Shown here in pieces: positions 39,540 to 52,833 of a stretch of DNA of 64,000 bases. Origin of the DNA: Megascapheus bottae (taxonomy: Eukaryota > Chordata > Mammalia > Rodentia > Geomyidae); NCBI GenBank assembly GCA_024803745.1, contig JANJXV010000048.1, positions 2,600,001 to 2,664,000 of the forward strand. The letters run 5' to 3'. Both the position numbers and the translations under genes were made by a program. The notes beneath the pieces are model-generated. The model ran no database searches. It saw only the letters and a list, made by a program, of their open reading frames with translations, and was not told where the DNA came from. Position 1 is the stretch's first letter. Each line of letters opens with the position of its first letter.

Positions 39540-42500
39540 AACCCTAACCCTAACCTTAAACATAACACTTACCCTAACCCTAACCCTAAGTCTAACCCTT
39601 ACCCTTACACTAACCCTAAGCCTAACCTTAATGCTAACACTAAACCTAAACCGAAACCTAATCCTTACCCTAACCCTAACCCTAACCCTAAACCTAACCC
39701 TTACCCTTACCCTAACCCTAACCGTAACCTTAACCCTAACCCTAACCCTAACCCTGACACTAACCCTAACCCTAACCCTGACCCTAATCCTAACAATTAC
39801 CCTTACCCTAACCTAACCATAACCCTAACCTTTACCCTAACCCTAACCCTAATCCCAAACTTAACCCAAACCATAAACCGTGCCCTTACCCTAACCCTAA
39901 ATCTAAACCTAACCCTAATCTTTACCCTAACTCTAACCCTTACCCTAACCCTAAACCCGAACGTATCCCTAACCCTAACCCTAACCCTAACCCAAACCTA
40001 TCCCTAACCCTAACCCTAACCCTAACCCTAAACCAAACCTATCCCTAACCCTAACCCTAAACCTAACCCTAAACCGTACCCTTACCCTAACCCTAAATGT
40101 AGCCCTAACCATAACCCTAACCCCTAACCCTAACCCTAACCCTAAACCTAAACCGTAACTTTACCCTAACCCTAACCCTAACCCTAACCCTAACCCTTAC
40201 CCTTACCCTTACCCTAACACTAACCCTAACCCTAACCCTAACCTTAACTCTAACCCTAACCCTAACACTAACCCTTACCCTTATCCTAACCTTAACCCTA
40301 AACCTTACACTTACCCTTACCCTAGCCCTCACCTTAACTGTAACCCTAACCATAAATCTAACCCTTAGTCTTAACCTAACCCTAACCCTAGCCCTTACCC
40401 TAACCCTAAATCTAAACCTTAGTCCAACCCTAACCCTAACCCTAAACCCTAAGCCTAACCCTAACCCTAACCCTATCCCTTACCCTTACCCTAACCCTAA
40501 CCCTTACCCTTTCCCCAACCCTAACCCTAACCCTAACCCTAACCTTAAGCCTAACCCTAAACCTAACCCTAACCCTTACCTTTACCCTAAGCCTAACCCT
40601 AAATCTAAACCTAACCCTAATCCTAATCCTAACACTAAACCTAAACCTAAACTTAACCCTAACCCTAACCCTAACCCTTACCCTTACCCTTAACCTAACC
40701 CTAACCCTAACCCTAAACCTAACCCTAACTCTAAAACTAATGCTTACCCTCAACCTAACCCTAAACCTAACCCTAACCCTAACCCTAAACTTAACCCTTA
40801 ACCTTATCCTAACCCTAAACCAACCCAAACCCTAACCTTAATCCTAACACTTACCCTTACACTAACCCTAACCCTACCACTTACCCTTACACTAAACCTA
40901 ACCCTAAACTTAACCCCAACCCTAAACCTAAACCTAACCCTAACGCTAACCCTTACCCTTACCCTAACCCTAACGCTAACCCTAACCCTAAAACTAACAC
41001 TTACACTTGCCCTAACCCTAACTCTAACCCTAACCCTTACCCTAACCCTAACCATAACCCTAACCCTTACACTAACCCGAACCCTAACTCTAACCCCTAT
41101 CCCTAACCCTTACCCTAAACCTAACCCTAACCCCTAACCCTAACCCTTACCCTAACCCTAACCCTAACCCTAACCCTTTCCCTTACCCTAACCCTAACCC
41201 TAACTCTAACCCTAACACTAACCCAAACCCTAACCCTTACCCTAACCCTTACCCTAACCCTTAGCCTATCCCTAACACTAACCATAACCTTAACCCTAAC
41301 CCTAACCCTAACCCTTACCCTTAAACTAACCCTAAACCTAACACTAACCCTAAACTTAACCCTAACCCTAACTCTAACCCTTACCCTAAACCTAACCCTA
41401 ACCCTAACCCTTAAACTAACCCTAAACCTAACCCTAACCCTAATCCTAACATTAATCCTAACCCTTACCCTTACCCTAAACCTAACCCTAACCCTAACCC
41501 TTACCCTTACCGTAACCCTAACCCTAAATCGAACACTAACCCTAACCCTAACACTAACCCTAACCCTTACCCTTACCCTAACCCTAACACTAACCTTAAC
41601 CATAACCCTAACCCTAACCCTTACTCTTACCCTAACCCTAATCTCAAACTTAACCCTAACCCTAAACCGTGCCCTTACCCTAACCCTAAATCTAAACCTA
41701 ACCCTAATCTTTACCCTAACCCTAACCCTTACCCTAACCCTAAACCCAAATGTATCCATAACTCTAACCCTAACCCTAACCCAAACCAATCCCTAACCCT
41801 AACCCTAACCCTAAACCTAACCCTAAACCGTACCCTTACCCTAACCCTAAATCTAACCCTACCCCTACCCCTAACCCCTAACCTTAACCCTAACCCTAAC
41901 CCTAAGCCGTAACCTTACCATTACCCTAACCCTAAACCTAACCCTAACCCTAAACCTAACACTAATCCCTACCCTAATCCTAACCCTAACCCTTACCCTT
42001 ACTCTACCTCTAACCCTAACCCTAACCTTAATTCTAACCCTAACCCTAACCCTTACCCTTACAATGAGTCTAACCCTAAGCCTAAACGTAACCCTAATCC
42101 TACCCCTAATCCTAACCCTAACCCTAAACTTAACACTAACCCTAACCCTTACCATTACACTAACCCTAATCCTAACCCTTATCCTTTCCCTAACCCTAAC
42201 CCTAACCCTAACCTTAATGCTAACACTAAACCTAACCCTAACCATAACCGTTACCTTAATCCTAACATTTACCCTAACCCTAAACCTAACCCTAACCCTT
42301 ACCCTTACCCTAACCCTAACTCTACCTCTAACCCTAACCCTAAACCTAACCCTAACCCTAACCCTAACACTAACCCTAACCCTAACTCTAACCCTATTTC
42401 TAACGGTTACCCTTGCCCTAACCCTAACCCTAACCCTAAACTTTACCCTAACCCTAAACCTTACCCTAACCCTAACCACAAACCTTTGCCTAACCCCTAA

Positions 42501-42840
42501 CCCTAACCCTAACCCTTACCCTAACCCTAACACTAACCCTTACCCTAACCCTAACCCCTAAACCTAACCCATACCCTAACGCAAACCCTAACCCTAAACC
42601 TATCCCTAACCCTTACCCTAACCCTAACCCTAACCGCAACCCTAAACCTAACCCTAACCCTTACTCTTACCCTAACCTTAACCCCTAACCTAACCCTAAC
42701 CCTAACCCTATCCCTAACCGTTACCCTAACCCTAATACTTACTCTAATCCTAATCCTAACCCTAACCCTAACCTTAACCCAAACCCTTACACTTACCCTA
42801 ACCCTAACCCTAACCCTAAACCTAACCCTAACCCTAACCC
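39540..42840. repeat. Degenerate hexamer stretch between blocks B and B'
   Basis: No gene. The left part has a TTAATGC/CCGAAACCTAATCC phrase near 39628 that links it to the 50-64 kb family. AAACCGTGCCCTTACCC near 39875 recurs near 41664, with CTAATCTTTACCC following both, so 39.85-40.1 and 41.64-41.87 kb are copies offset by about 1.79 kb. The rest is ordinary variant hexamers. Confidence 0.6.
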
Positions 42841-43890
42841 TAACCCCTACCCTTACCCTAACCCTAACCCTAAACCAGACACCTTAGCCTAACCGTAACC
42901 CTAACCCTAACACTAACTTTTACCCTAACCCTAACCCTAAACCTAACCCTAAACCTAACCCTAACCCTAACCCCTACCCTTACCCTAACCCTAACCTTAA
43001 CCCTAAACCAAACACCTTAGCCTACCCGTAACCCTAACCCTAACACTAACTTTTACCCTAAACCTAGCCCTAACCCTAACCCTAACCCTAACCCTAACCC
43101 CAACCCCTAAACCTAACCCTTACCCTAACCCTAAACCTAACCCTAACCTTTACCCTTACCGTAACCCTAACCCTAACCCTAACACTAACCCTAACCTTAA
43201 CTCTAACCCTAACCCTTACCCTTATCATAACCTTAACCCTAAACCTTACACTTACACTTACCCTAACCCTAACCCTAACCCTAACCCTAACCCTAAATCT
43301 AACCCTTAGTCTTAACCTAACCCTACCCCTAACCCTAGCTCTTACACTAACCCTAAATCTAACCCTTAGCCTAACCCTAACCCTGAACCTAACCCTAACC
43401 CTAACCCTAACCCTTACTCTTACACTAACTCTAACCCCAAACCAAACCCTAAACCTAAACCGTACCCTTACCCTAACCCTAAATCTAACCCTAACCCTAA
43501 CCCTAACCCCTAACCATAACCGTAACCCTAACCCTTACCCTCACCCTAACCCTAACCCTAACCCCAACCCTAGACCTAACACTAGTCCTTACCCTAAGCC
43601 TAACCCTAACCCTAATCCTAACCCTAACCCTAACCCTACCCTAATCCTAACCCTAACCCTTACCTTTACATTAAACCTAAATCTAACCCCAACCCTAACC
43701 CTAACACTAATCCTTACCCTAAGCCTAACCCTAACCCTAATCCTAACCCTAACCCTAACCCTAACCCTAAACTTAACCCTATCCCTAATCCTAAACCTTA
43801 CCCATACCCTAACCCTAAACCTAACCCTTATCCTAACTCTAACCCTAACCCTAACCCTAACCATTACCCTAAACCCAACCCTAACCTTAA
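42841..43890. repeat. Block B', paralogue of 38.04-39.0 kb, with a 133-bp local duplication
   Basis: ACCTTAGCC occurs at 42881 and 43014 (offset 133 bp). Both are followed by CGTAACCC and CTAACTTTTACCC. The rest follows block B: CCCCAAACCAAACCC near 43435 and CACTAGTCCTTACCC near 43581. Confidence 0.8.
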
Positions 43891-44465
43891 CCCTAACCTT
43901 AATGCTAAACCTAATCCTAACCCTAACCCTAACCCTTACCCTAACCCTAAACTTTACCCTAACCCTAACCCTAACCCCAACCCTTACCCTTACCCTTACC
44001 CTAACCCTAACCCTAACCCTTATCCTAACTATAACCCTAACGCTAACCCTAAACCTAACCCTAACCCTAACCCTAAACCTAACCCTAACGCTAATCCTAA
44101 CCCTAACCCTTACTCTAACCATAACCCTAACCCTAACCCTTAACCTAACCCTAACCCTATCCCTAACTCTTACCCTTACCCTAACCTTACCACTAACCCT
44201 AACCCTAAACTTTACGCTAACCCTAACCCTAACCCTAACCCTTTCCCTTACCCTAACTCTAACCTTAAACCCAACCCAAACCGTAACCATAAACCTAACC
44301 TTACCCTTACCCTAACCTAACCGTAACCTTAACGCCAACAGTAAACCCAACCCTAACCCTAACCCTAACGCTTACCCTTACCCTAACCGTAACCCTAACC
44401 CTAAACCTCACACTTACCCTTACCCTAACCCTAACCCTAACATTTACCCTAACCCTAACCCTAAT
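43850..44465. repeat. Block C, paralogue of 49.24-49.87 kb
   Basis: Both copies contain CTTACCACTAACC, CTTTACGCTAACC, TCTAACCTTAAACCCAACCC and the phrase AACGCCAACAGTAAACCC at 44331 and 49703 (offset 5372 bp), followed by CGCTTACCCTTACCC and AAACCTCACACTTACCC. The AACGCCAACAG phrase is one of the stronger departures from the hexamer in this half of the window. Confidence 0.82.
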
Positions 44466-45570
44466 GCTTACCCTAAACCTAACCCTAACCCTAACCAAAC
44501 CCCTAACCATAACCCTAACCCTAACCCTAACCCTAACCCTTACCCTTACCCTAAACCTAACCCTACATCTAACCCAAACCCTTAACCTAACACTTACCCT
44601 AACCCTAACCCTAACACTAAACCTAAACCTAACCCTTATCCTAACCCTAACTCTAACCCTTAGACTTACCCTAACCTTAACCCTAAACCTAAACCTAACC
44701 CTAACCCTTACCCTTACCCTAACCCTAACCTTAATGCTAACCCTAACCCTAAACCGAAACCTAATCCTTACCCTAACCCTAACCTTAACCCTAACTCTAA
44801 CCCTAACCCATACCCTAACTCTAAGCCTAATCCTTACCCTAACCCAAACCCTAACCCTAACCCTAACCCTAACACTTTCCCTAACCCTAACCCTAACACT
44901 AACCCTAACACTTACCCTTACCCTTAGTCTAACCCTAACCCTAAACCTAACCCTAACCCTAACCCTAACCCTCACCCTTACCCTTACTCTAACCCTCACC
45001 CTTACCCTAACCCTAACCCTAAGCCTAACCCTAACCGCTAATCCTAACCCTAACCCTAAACCTAACCCTAAACCTATCCCTAACACTAACCCTAACACTA
45101 ACCCTTACCCCTAACCAAACTCTAACCCTAAATCTAACCCTAACCCTAAACCTAACCCTAACTCTTACCCTCACCCTAACCCTAACACTAAACCTAAGCC
45201 CAATCCTAACCTCAACCCTATCCCTAACCCTAACCCTAACCTTAAACCCAAACTTAACCCAAACCCTAACCCTTACCCTAAACCTAAACGTAACACTAAC
45301 CCTAACCCTAACCCTTACCCTTACCCTAACCATAACCCTAAACTTAATGCTACCCCTCAACCTAACCCTAACCCTAACCCTTACCCTAAACCTACTCCTA
45401 ATCCTAACCCTAACCCTAACCCTAACCCTTACCCTAACCCTAACCCTAACACTAACCCTAACAATTACCCTTTCCCTAACCCTAAACCTAACCCTAAACC
45501 TAACCCTAACCCTAACCTTAACCCCTAACCCTAACCCTAACGCTAAATCTAACCCTTAACCTTACCCTAA
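44466..45570. repeat. Degenerate hexamer stretch
   Basis: No gene and no strong internal repeat beyond the hexamer. A TTAATGC/CCGAAACCTAATCC phrase near 44731 is shared with the 50-64 kb family. Confidence 0.55.
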
Positions 45571-45578
45571 CCCTAACC

Positions 45579-46340
45579 TTAATGCTAACCCTAACCCTAA
45601 CACGAAACCTAATCCTTACCCTTACCCTAACCCTAACCCTAACCTTAATGCTAACCCTAACCCTAACAGGAAACCTAATCCTTACCCTAACCCTAAACCT
45701 AAACCAAACGCTAAATCTAACCCTTACCCTTACCCTAACCCTAACTCTAAACTTAATGCTAACCTGAACCCTAACCCTAACCATAACCCTTACCCTTTCC
45801 CTAACCATAATGCCTACCCTAACCCTAACCATAACCTGAACCCTAAACCTTTCCCTAACCCTTATCTTAACCCTAAACCTAAACATAACCCTAACCCTCA
45901 CCCTTACCGTTACTCTAACCCTAACCATAATCCTAACCCTAACCCTAACCCTAACCCTAACCTTAAACCGAAACCTAACCCTAACCCTAAACTTAATGCT
46001 AACCCTAACCCTAACACGAAACCTAATCCTTACCCTAACCCTAAACCTAAACCAAACGCTAAATCTAACCCTTACCCTTACCCTAACCCTAACCTTAAAG
46101 TTAATGCTAACCTGAACCCTAACCCTAACCATAACCCTTACCCTTTCCCTAACCCTAATGCCTACCCTAACCCTAACCATAACCTGAACCCTAACCCTTT
46201 CCCTAACCCTAATCTTAACCCTAAACCTAACCATAACCCTAACCCTCACCCTTACCGTTACTCTAACCCTAACCATAATCCTAACCCTAACCCTAACCTT
46301 TCCCTAACCTTAAACTGAAACCTAACCCAAACCCTAACCC
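45579..46340. repeat. 348-bp tandem duplication (two units) with a 65-bp lead repeat
   Basis: TTAATGC with CACGAAACC or CAGGAAACC occurs at 45579, 45644 and 45993. CTTAATGCTAACCTGAACC near 45752 recurs near 46100 (offset 348), as do CCATAACCTGAACCC, CTCACCCTTACCGTTACTC and CCTTAAACCGAAACC (45961 and 46309). A third, more diverged unit occupies about 46725-47070. 348 bp is 58 hexamers. Confidence 0.85.
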
Positions 46341-46724
46341 TTACCCTATCCCTAAACGTAACACTAACCCTAACCCTAACCCTTACCCTTACCCTAACCC
46401 TAACCCTAACCTTAATGCTACCCCTCACGCTAACCCTAAATCTAATCCTTACCCTAACCCTACCCCTAATCCTAACCCTAACCTTAACCCTAACCCTTAC
46501 TCTAAACCTAACCCTAACACTAACCCTAACACTTACCCTTTACCTAACCCTAAACCTAACCCTAAATCTAACCCTAACCCTAACTTTAACCCTAACCCTC
46601 AACCTAACCCTAACCCTTACCCTTACCTTTACCCTATACCTACCCCTAACCCTAACCCGTAACCCTAACCCTAACCCTAACCCTAAATCTAACCCTTACC
46701 CTTACCCTAACCCTAACCTTAACC

Positions 46725-47070
46725 TTAATGCTAACCCTAACCCTAACACTAAAACTAATCCTTACCCTAACCCTAAACCTAAACCTAACCCTAAATCTAA
46801 CCCTTACCCTTACCCTAACCCTAACCCTAAACTTAATGCTAACCCGAACCCTAAACCTAACCCTAACCCTTACCCTTTCCCTAACCCTAATGCCTACCCT
46901 AACCCTAAAGCTAACCCGAACCCTGACACTTTCCCTAACCCTAATCTTAACCCTAAACCTAACCCTAACCCTAACATTCACCGTTACACTTACTCTAACT
47001 CTAACCGTCATCCTAACCCTAACCCTAACCCTAACCGTAACCCTTACCCTTAACCTAACCCTAACCCTAA
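46725..47070. repeat. Diverged third unit of the 348-bp repeat
   Basis: It shows the same order as the units at 45.64-46.34 kb: TTAATGC at 46725, CTTAATGCTAACCCGAACC near 46831, CCTAATGCCTACCC near 46886, an AGCTAACCCGAACCC phrase near 46910 and CGTTACACTTACTC near 46981. Confidence 0.75.
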
Positions 47071-49235
47071 CCCTAAACCTTACACTTACGCTATCCCTAA
47101 AACTAACCTTAATGCTAACCTTAAACCTAACCCTAAACCTAACCCGACCTCTAAACCTAACCCTAACACTAAAGCTAACCTTAACACTTACCCTTACCCT
47201 AACCCTAACCCTAACCCTAACCCTTACCCCTACCCTAAACCCAAACCTAACCCTAACCCTAACCCTAACCCTTACCCTTACCCTAACCTAACCCTAACCC
47301 TAACCCTAACCCTTACCCTTACCCTAACCCTAACCCTAACCCTAACTCTTACCCCTAACTCTAACCCTAACCCTAACACTAAAACTTACCCTTACCCTAA
47401 CCTTAACCCTAACCCTAACCTTAACCCTAAGCCTAAACCTAACCCTAACCCTTACAATTACCCTAACCCTATACCTAAACCTAACCCTAACAATAACCCT
47501 AACTCCTAACTCTAGCCCTAACACTAACCATAAATATAACCCTTACCCTTACCCTAACTCTAACAATAAATTTAATGCTAACCCTAAACCTAACCCGAAA
47601 CCTAATACTTAACCTAACCCTAACACTCACCCTAAATCTTACCCTTACCTTATCCTAACCCTAACCCTAAACTTAATGCTAACCCTAACCCTAAGCCTAA
47701 CCCGAACACTTACCCTAACCCTAATCCTAATCCTTACCCTAACCCTAACCCTAACCCTAACCCTAACCCTTTTCCTAACCCTAACCTTAACCCTAACCCT
47801 AAACCTAACCCTATACCCTCACCCTTACCCTTACTCTAACCCTAACCCTAACCCTAACCCTAACCCCTAACACTAACCCTAACCCTTATCTTACTCTATC
47901 CTTAACCCTAACCCTAACCCTAACACTTACCCTAACCCTAAACCTAACCGTAAACCTAACCCTAACCACTAACCCTAACCCTAACCCTAACCCTTACTTC
48001 ACCCTAATCCTAACTCTAACCATTAGCCTTACCCTAAACCTAAGCCTAAACCTAACCCTTAACCTAACCCTAACCCTAACCCTTACCTAACCCTAACCCT
48101 AACCCTAACCCCTAACCCTCACCCATACTCTAACGCTCCCCCTCACACTAACCCTTATCCTAACCCTTACCCTAATCCTAACCCTAACCCTAACCCTAAC
48201 CCTTACCCTTACCCTCACCCTAACCCTAACCCGAACCCGAACCCTAAACCTAACCCTAACCCTTACCCTTACCCTAACCCTGACCCTTAACCTAACCCTA
48301 ACATTAACCCTAATCCTAACCCTTAACCTAAACATAATCCTTACCCTAACCCTAAACCTAACCCCAAACCTACACTTAAACCTAACCCTTACGCTTACCC
48401 TAACCATAACCCTAGCCCTAAACCTAACCCTAACCCTAACGCTTACCCTTACCATAACCCTAACCCCAAACCTAACCCTATCCCTAAACCTAACCCTAAA
48501 CCGTACCCTAACCGTAAACCTAATGCTTACTCTTACCCTAACCATAACCCCAAACCTAACCTTAACCCTAACCCTAAACCTTACCCTTACCCTAAACCTA
48601 ACTCGAAACCTAACCCTAACCATAACCTTAACCCTAAACTTAACACTAAACCTAAACCTAACCCTTACCCTAACCCTAACCCTGAACCTAACCCTAACCC
48701 TAACCCATAACCTAACCCTAACCCTAACACTTACTCTAACCCTAACCCTAATTCTTCCCTAACCCTCACCCTAACCCTAACCCTAACCTTTCCCTAACCC
48801 TAACCTTAACCCTAAACCTAACCCTAACCCTAACCCTAACCCTCACCCTTACCCTTACTCTAACCCTAACCCTAAACCTAACCATAACCCTAACACCAAC
48901 CCTAAGCCCTAACCCTAACGCTTACCCTTATCCTATCCCTATGCCTAACACTTACCCTAACCCTAAACCTAACCCTAAACCTAACCCTAACCCTAACCCT
49001 AACTCTAACACTAACCCTTATCCTAACAATAACCCTAACCCTAACCCTAAACCTAACACTTACCCTTACCCTAACCCTAACCCTAAGCCTAACGCTAACC
49101 GCTAATCCTAACCCTAACCCAAAACCTAACCCTTACCCTCACCCTCACCCTAACCCTAACCCTAACCCCTAAACCTAACCCTTACCCTGACCCTAAACCT
49201 AATTCTAAACTTAACCCTAACCCTTACCCTTACCC
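47071..49235. repeat. Degenerate hexamer stretch
   Basis: No gene. The part from about 48100 to 48370 is a weak copy of 29.65-29.9 and 32.2-32.45 kb (AACGCTCCCCCTCAC at 48132). The rest shows ordinary variant hexamers, with some weakly related phrases such as CCCCAAACCTAACC near 48464 and 48549. Confidence 0.55.
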
Positions 49236-49875
49236 TAACCCTAACCCTAACCTTAATGCTACCCCTCACCATAACCCTAGCCCTAACCCTTACCCTAACC
49301 CTAACCCTAACCCTAATCCTAACCCTAACCCTAACCCTAACGCTTACCCTAACCCTAACCCTGAACCTAAACCTAACCCTTACCCATACCCTTACACTAA
49401 CCCTAAACCTAACCCTAACCCTTACCCTAACCCTAACCCTAAACCTAATCCTAACGCTAATCCTAACCCTAACCCTTACTCTAACCATAACCCTAACCCT
49501 AACCCTTAACCTAACCCTAACCCTATCCCTAAATCTTACCCTTAACCTAACCTTACCACTAACCCTAACCCCAAACTTTACGCTAACCCTAACCCTAACC
49601 ATAACCCTAACCCTTTCCCTTACCCTAACTCTAACCTTAAACCCAACCCTAACCCTAACCCTAAACCTAACCTTACCCTTACCCTAACCTAACCATAACC
49701 TTAACGCCAACAGTAAACCCAACCCTAACCCTAACCCTGACGCTTACCCTTACCCTAACCGTAACCCTAACCCTAAACCTCACACTTACCCTTACCCTAA
49801 CCCTAACCCTAACTTTTCCTCTAACCCTAACCCTAATCCTAACCCTAACCTTTACCCTAACCCTAACCCAAACTC
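49236..49875. repeat. Block C', paralogue of 43.85-44.47 kb
   Basis: Copy of block C at an offset of about 5.37 kb, with AACGCCAACAGTAAACCC at 49703. Single-base differences are frequent, so this is an older event than the 4.13 kb and 2.65 kb duplications. Confidence 0.8.
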
Positions 49876-50750
49876 TAACGCTTAGCCTTACCTTAACCCT
49901 AACCCTAACCGTAACTCTTACCCTAAACCTAAACCCTAACTCTTACCCTAACCCTAACACTAACCCTAACACCTAACCCTAACCCTAACCCTAACGCTCA
50001 CACTAACCCTAAACCTAACCCTAACCCTTACCCTAACCCTAACCCTAACCCTAACCCTTACCCTACCCCTAACCCTAACCCTAACCCCAACCCTAAACCT
50101 AACCCTAACCCTTGCCCTTACCCTAACCCAACCCTTAACCTACCCCTAACCCGAACCCTAAACCTAAACCTTACCCTTACCCTAACCCTAAAACTAACCC
50201 TAAACCAAACCTTAACCCCTAACCCTAAGTCTAACTCTTTCTCTTACCCTAACCCTAACCCCAAACCTAACCCTAAACCTTACCCTCTCCCTAACCCTAT
50301 CCCTAAATTTAACCCTAAACCTAACACTAACCCTAACCCTAACCCTTACCCTAAACCTAACCCTAACACTAACCCTAACACTTACACTTACCGTAACCCT
50401 AAATCTAACCCTAACCCTAACCCTTACCCTAACCCTAAACCTAAACCTAACCCTAACATTTACCCTAAACCTAACCCTAACACTGATCCTTACCCTTACC
50501 CTAAACCTAACCTTAAACCTAACAGTAACACTAACCCTAACCCTAAGCCTTACCTTTAACCCTAACCCTATCCCTAACCCTAACCCTAACCCTAACCTTA
50601 ACCCTAACCCTAACCCAAATCCTAACCCTTCCCCTTCCCCTAACCCTAACCTTAAACCTAACCCTAACCCTAACCCTAACCCTTAACTTACACAAACACT
50701 AACCTTAACCCCAAACCTAACCCTAATGGTAACCCTAACCTAACTCTTAC
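49876..50750. repeat. Degenerate hexamer stretch before the CCGGAAGCC family
   Basis: No gene. Variant hexamers only. ATGGTAACC at about 50725 is a rare GG dinucleotide. I see no long duplication here. Confidence 0.5.
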
Positions 50751-52271
50751 CCTAATCCTAACCCTAAACCTAACCACTAACCCTAACCCTTACCCTAACA
50801 CTTACCCTTAACCTAACCCTAACCCTACCTCTAACCCTAACCCTAAATCTAACCATAAGCCTTACCCTAACCTTAAACCTAACCCTTAGCCTAACCCTAA
50901 CCCTAACACTAACCTCAACACTAACCCTAACCCTAACACTAACCCTAACCCTAACCCCAAACCTAACTCTTTCGCTAAACCTTACCCTTATCTTAAACCT
51001 AACCCTAAACCTAACCCTAACCTTAACCCTAACCCTAACCATAACCCTAACCCGTACCCTAACCCTATCCCTCACCCTACACTAACCATATCCTAAACTT
51101 TACCCTTACTCTAACCCTAACCCTAACCCTAACCCTTACCCTTCCACTAACCCTAACCCTAACCCTAACTCTAACCCCTAACCCTGACCCTAACCTTAAA
51201 CAATCACTTACCCTAACCCTAACCCTAAATCTAACCCTTACCCTTACCCTAACCCTGAGCCTAATCTTAATGCTAACCCTAACCCTTAACCGAAACCTAA
51301 TCCTTACAGTAACCCTAACCCTAACTCTAAACTAACTCTTACCCTTACCCTAACCCTAACCCTAAACTTCACCCTAACCCTAACCCTAACCCTAACCCTT
51401 ACCCTTACCCTAACCCTAAGCCTAACCTTAATGCTAACCCTAACCCTAAACCGAAACCTAATCCTTACCCTAACCCTAAGCCTAACATTAATGCTAACCC
51501 TAACCCTAAACCGAAACCTAATCCTTACCCTAACCCTTACCCTAACCCTAACCCTAACCCTAACCTAACCCTTACCCTAATCCTAACCCTTACCCTAACC
51601 CTAACCCTAACCATAACCTAACCCTTACCCTTAACCTAACCCTAACCCTACCTCTAACCCTAACCCTAAATCTAACCGGAAGCCTTACCCTAACCCTCAC
51701 CCTAACCCTTAGCCTAACCCTAACCCTAACCCTAACCTCAACACTAACCCTAACCCTAACCCTAACCCTAACCCCAAACCTAAATCTAACGCTAAACCTT
51801 ACCCTTATCCTAAACCTAACCCTAACCCTGACCCCTTACCCTAACCCAAACCCTCATCCTTACCCTAACCCTAAGCCTAACCTTAATGCTAACCCTAAAC
51901 CTTAACCGAAACCTAATCCTTACCCTAACCCTAACCCTAACTCTAAACCTAACCCTTACCCTTACCCTAACCCTAACCCTAACCTTAACCCTAACCCTAA
52001 ACCTAAACCTAACCTTTACCCTTACCCTAACCCTAACCCTAACCCTAACCCTAACCCTAACCTCAACACTAACCCTAACCCTAAACCTAACCCTAACCCC
52101 AAACCTAACTCTAACGCTAACCCTAACCCTTACCCTAACCCTTACCCTTAACCTAACCCTAACCCTACCTCTAACCCTAACCCTAAATCTAACCGGAAGC
52201 CTTACCCTAACCCTAACCCTAACCCTTAGCCTAACCCTAAACCTAACCTTAACCTCAACACTAACCCTAAT
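50751..52271. repeat. CCGGAAGCC family, segment at 50.75-52.27 kb
   Basis: It holds a diverged marker CCATAAGCC at 50853, CTATCCTAAACTTT-type phrase near 51087, CCGGAAGCC at 51676 and 52193, and a 60-bp (10-hexamer) doublet starting at TTAATGC 51428 and 51488. From about 50.8 to 52.9 kb the order of variants is repeated at 59.6-61.8 kb, offset 8.82-8.87 kb. Confidence 0.8.
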
Positions 52272-52802
52272 CCTAACCCTAACCCTAACCCTAACCCCAA
52301 ACCTAACTCTAACGCTAAACCTTACCCTTATCCTAAACCTAAACCTAACCCTAACCCTGACCCCTAACCCTAACCCAAACCCTCATCCTTACCCTAACCC
52401 TAACCCTGAACTTAACCCTAAACCTAACACTAGCCCTAACCCTAACCCTTACCCTAACCCTAACCCTGAACCTAAACCTAACCCTAACCCTTACCCTTAC
52501 CCTAAGCCTAAACCTAAACCTAACCCTAACCCTAACCCTGACCCCTAACCCCAACCCTAACCCTAACCCTTACCCTAACCTTAACCCTGAGCCTAATCAT
52601 AACCATAATCCTTACCCTTACCCTAACCCTAACCCTAAACCTAAACCTAACCCTCACCCGAAACCTAACCCTTACCGTAACCCTAACCTTAACCCCAACC
52701 CTAACCATAACCCTAACCCTTACCCTAACCCTATCCCTAACCCTACACTAACCCTATCCTAAACTTTACCCTTACTCTACCCTAACCCTAACCCTAACCC
52801 TT

Positions 52803-52833
<31 letters not shown>

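Noticed and set aside
38988..40007. 339-codon + strand open frame of Leu-Thr and Asn-Pro repeats
   Set aside because: It is the hexamer translated. The frame has no non-repeat segment, no domain and no conserved start context; its Met comes from a TTAATGC doublet seen dozens of times.
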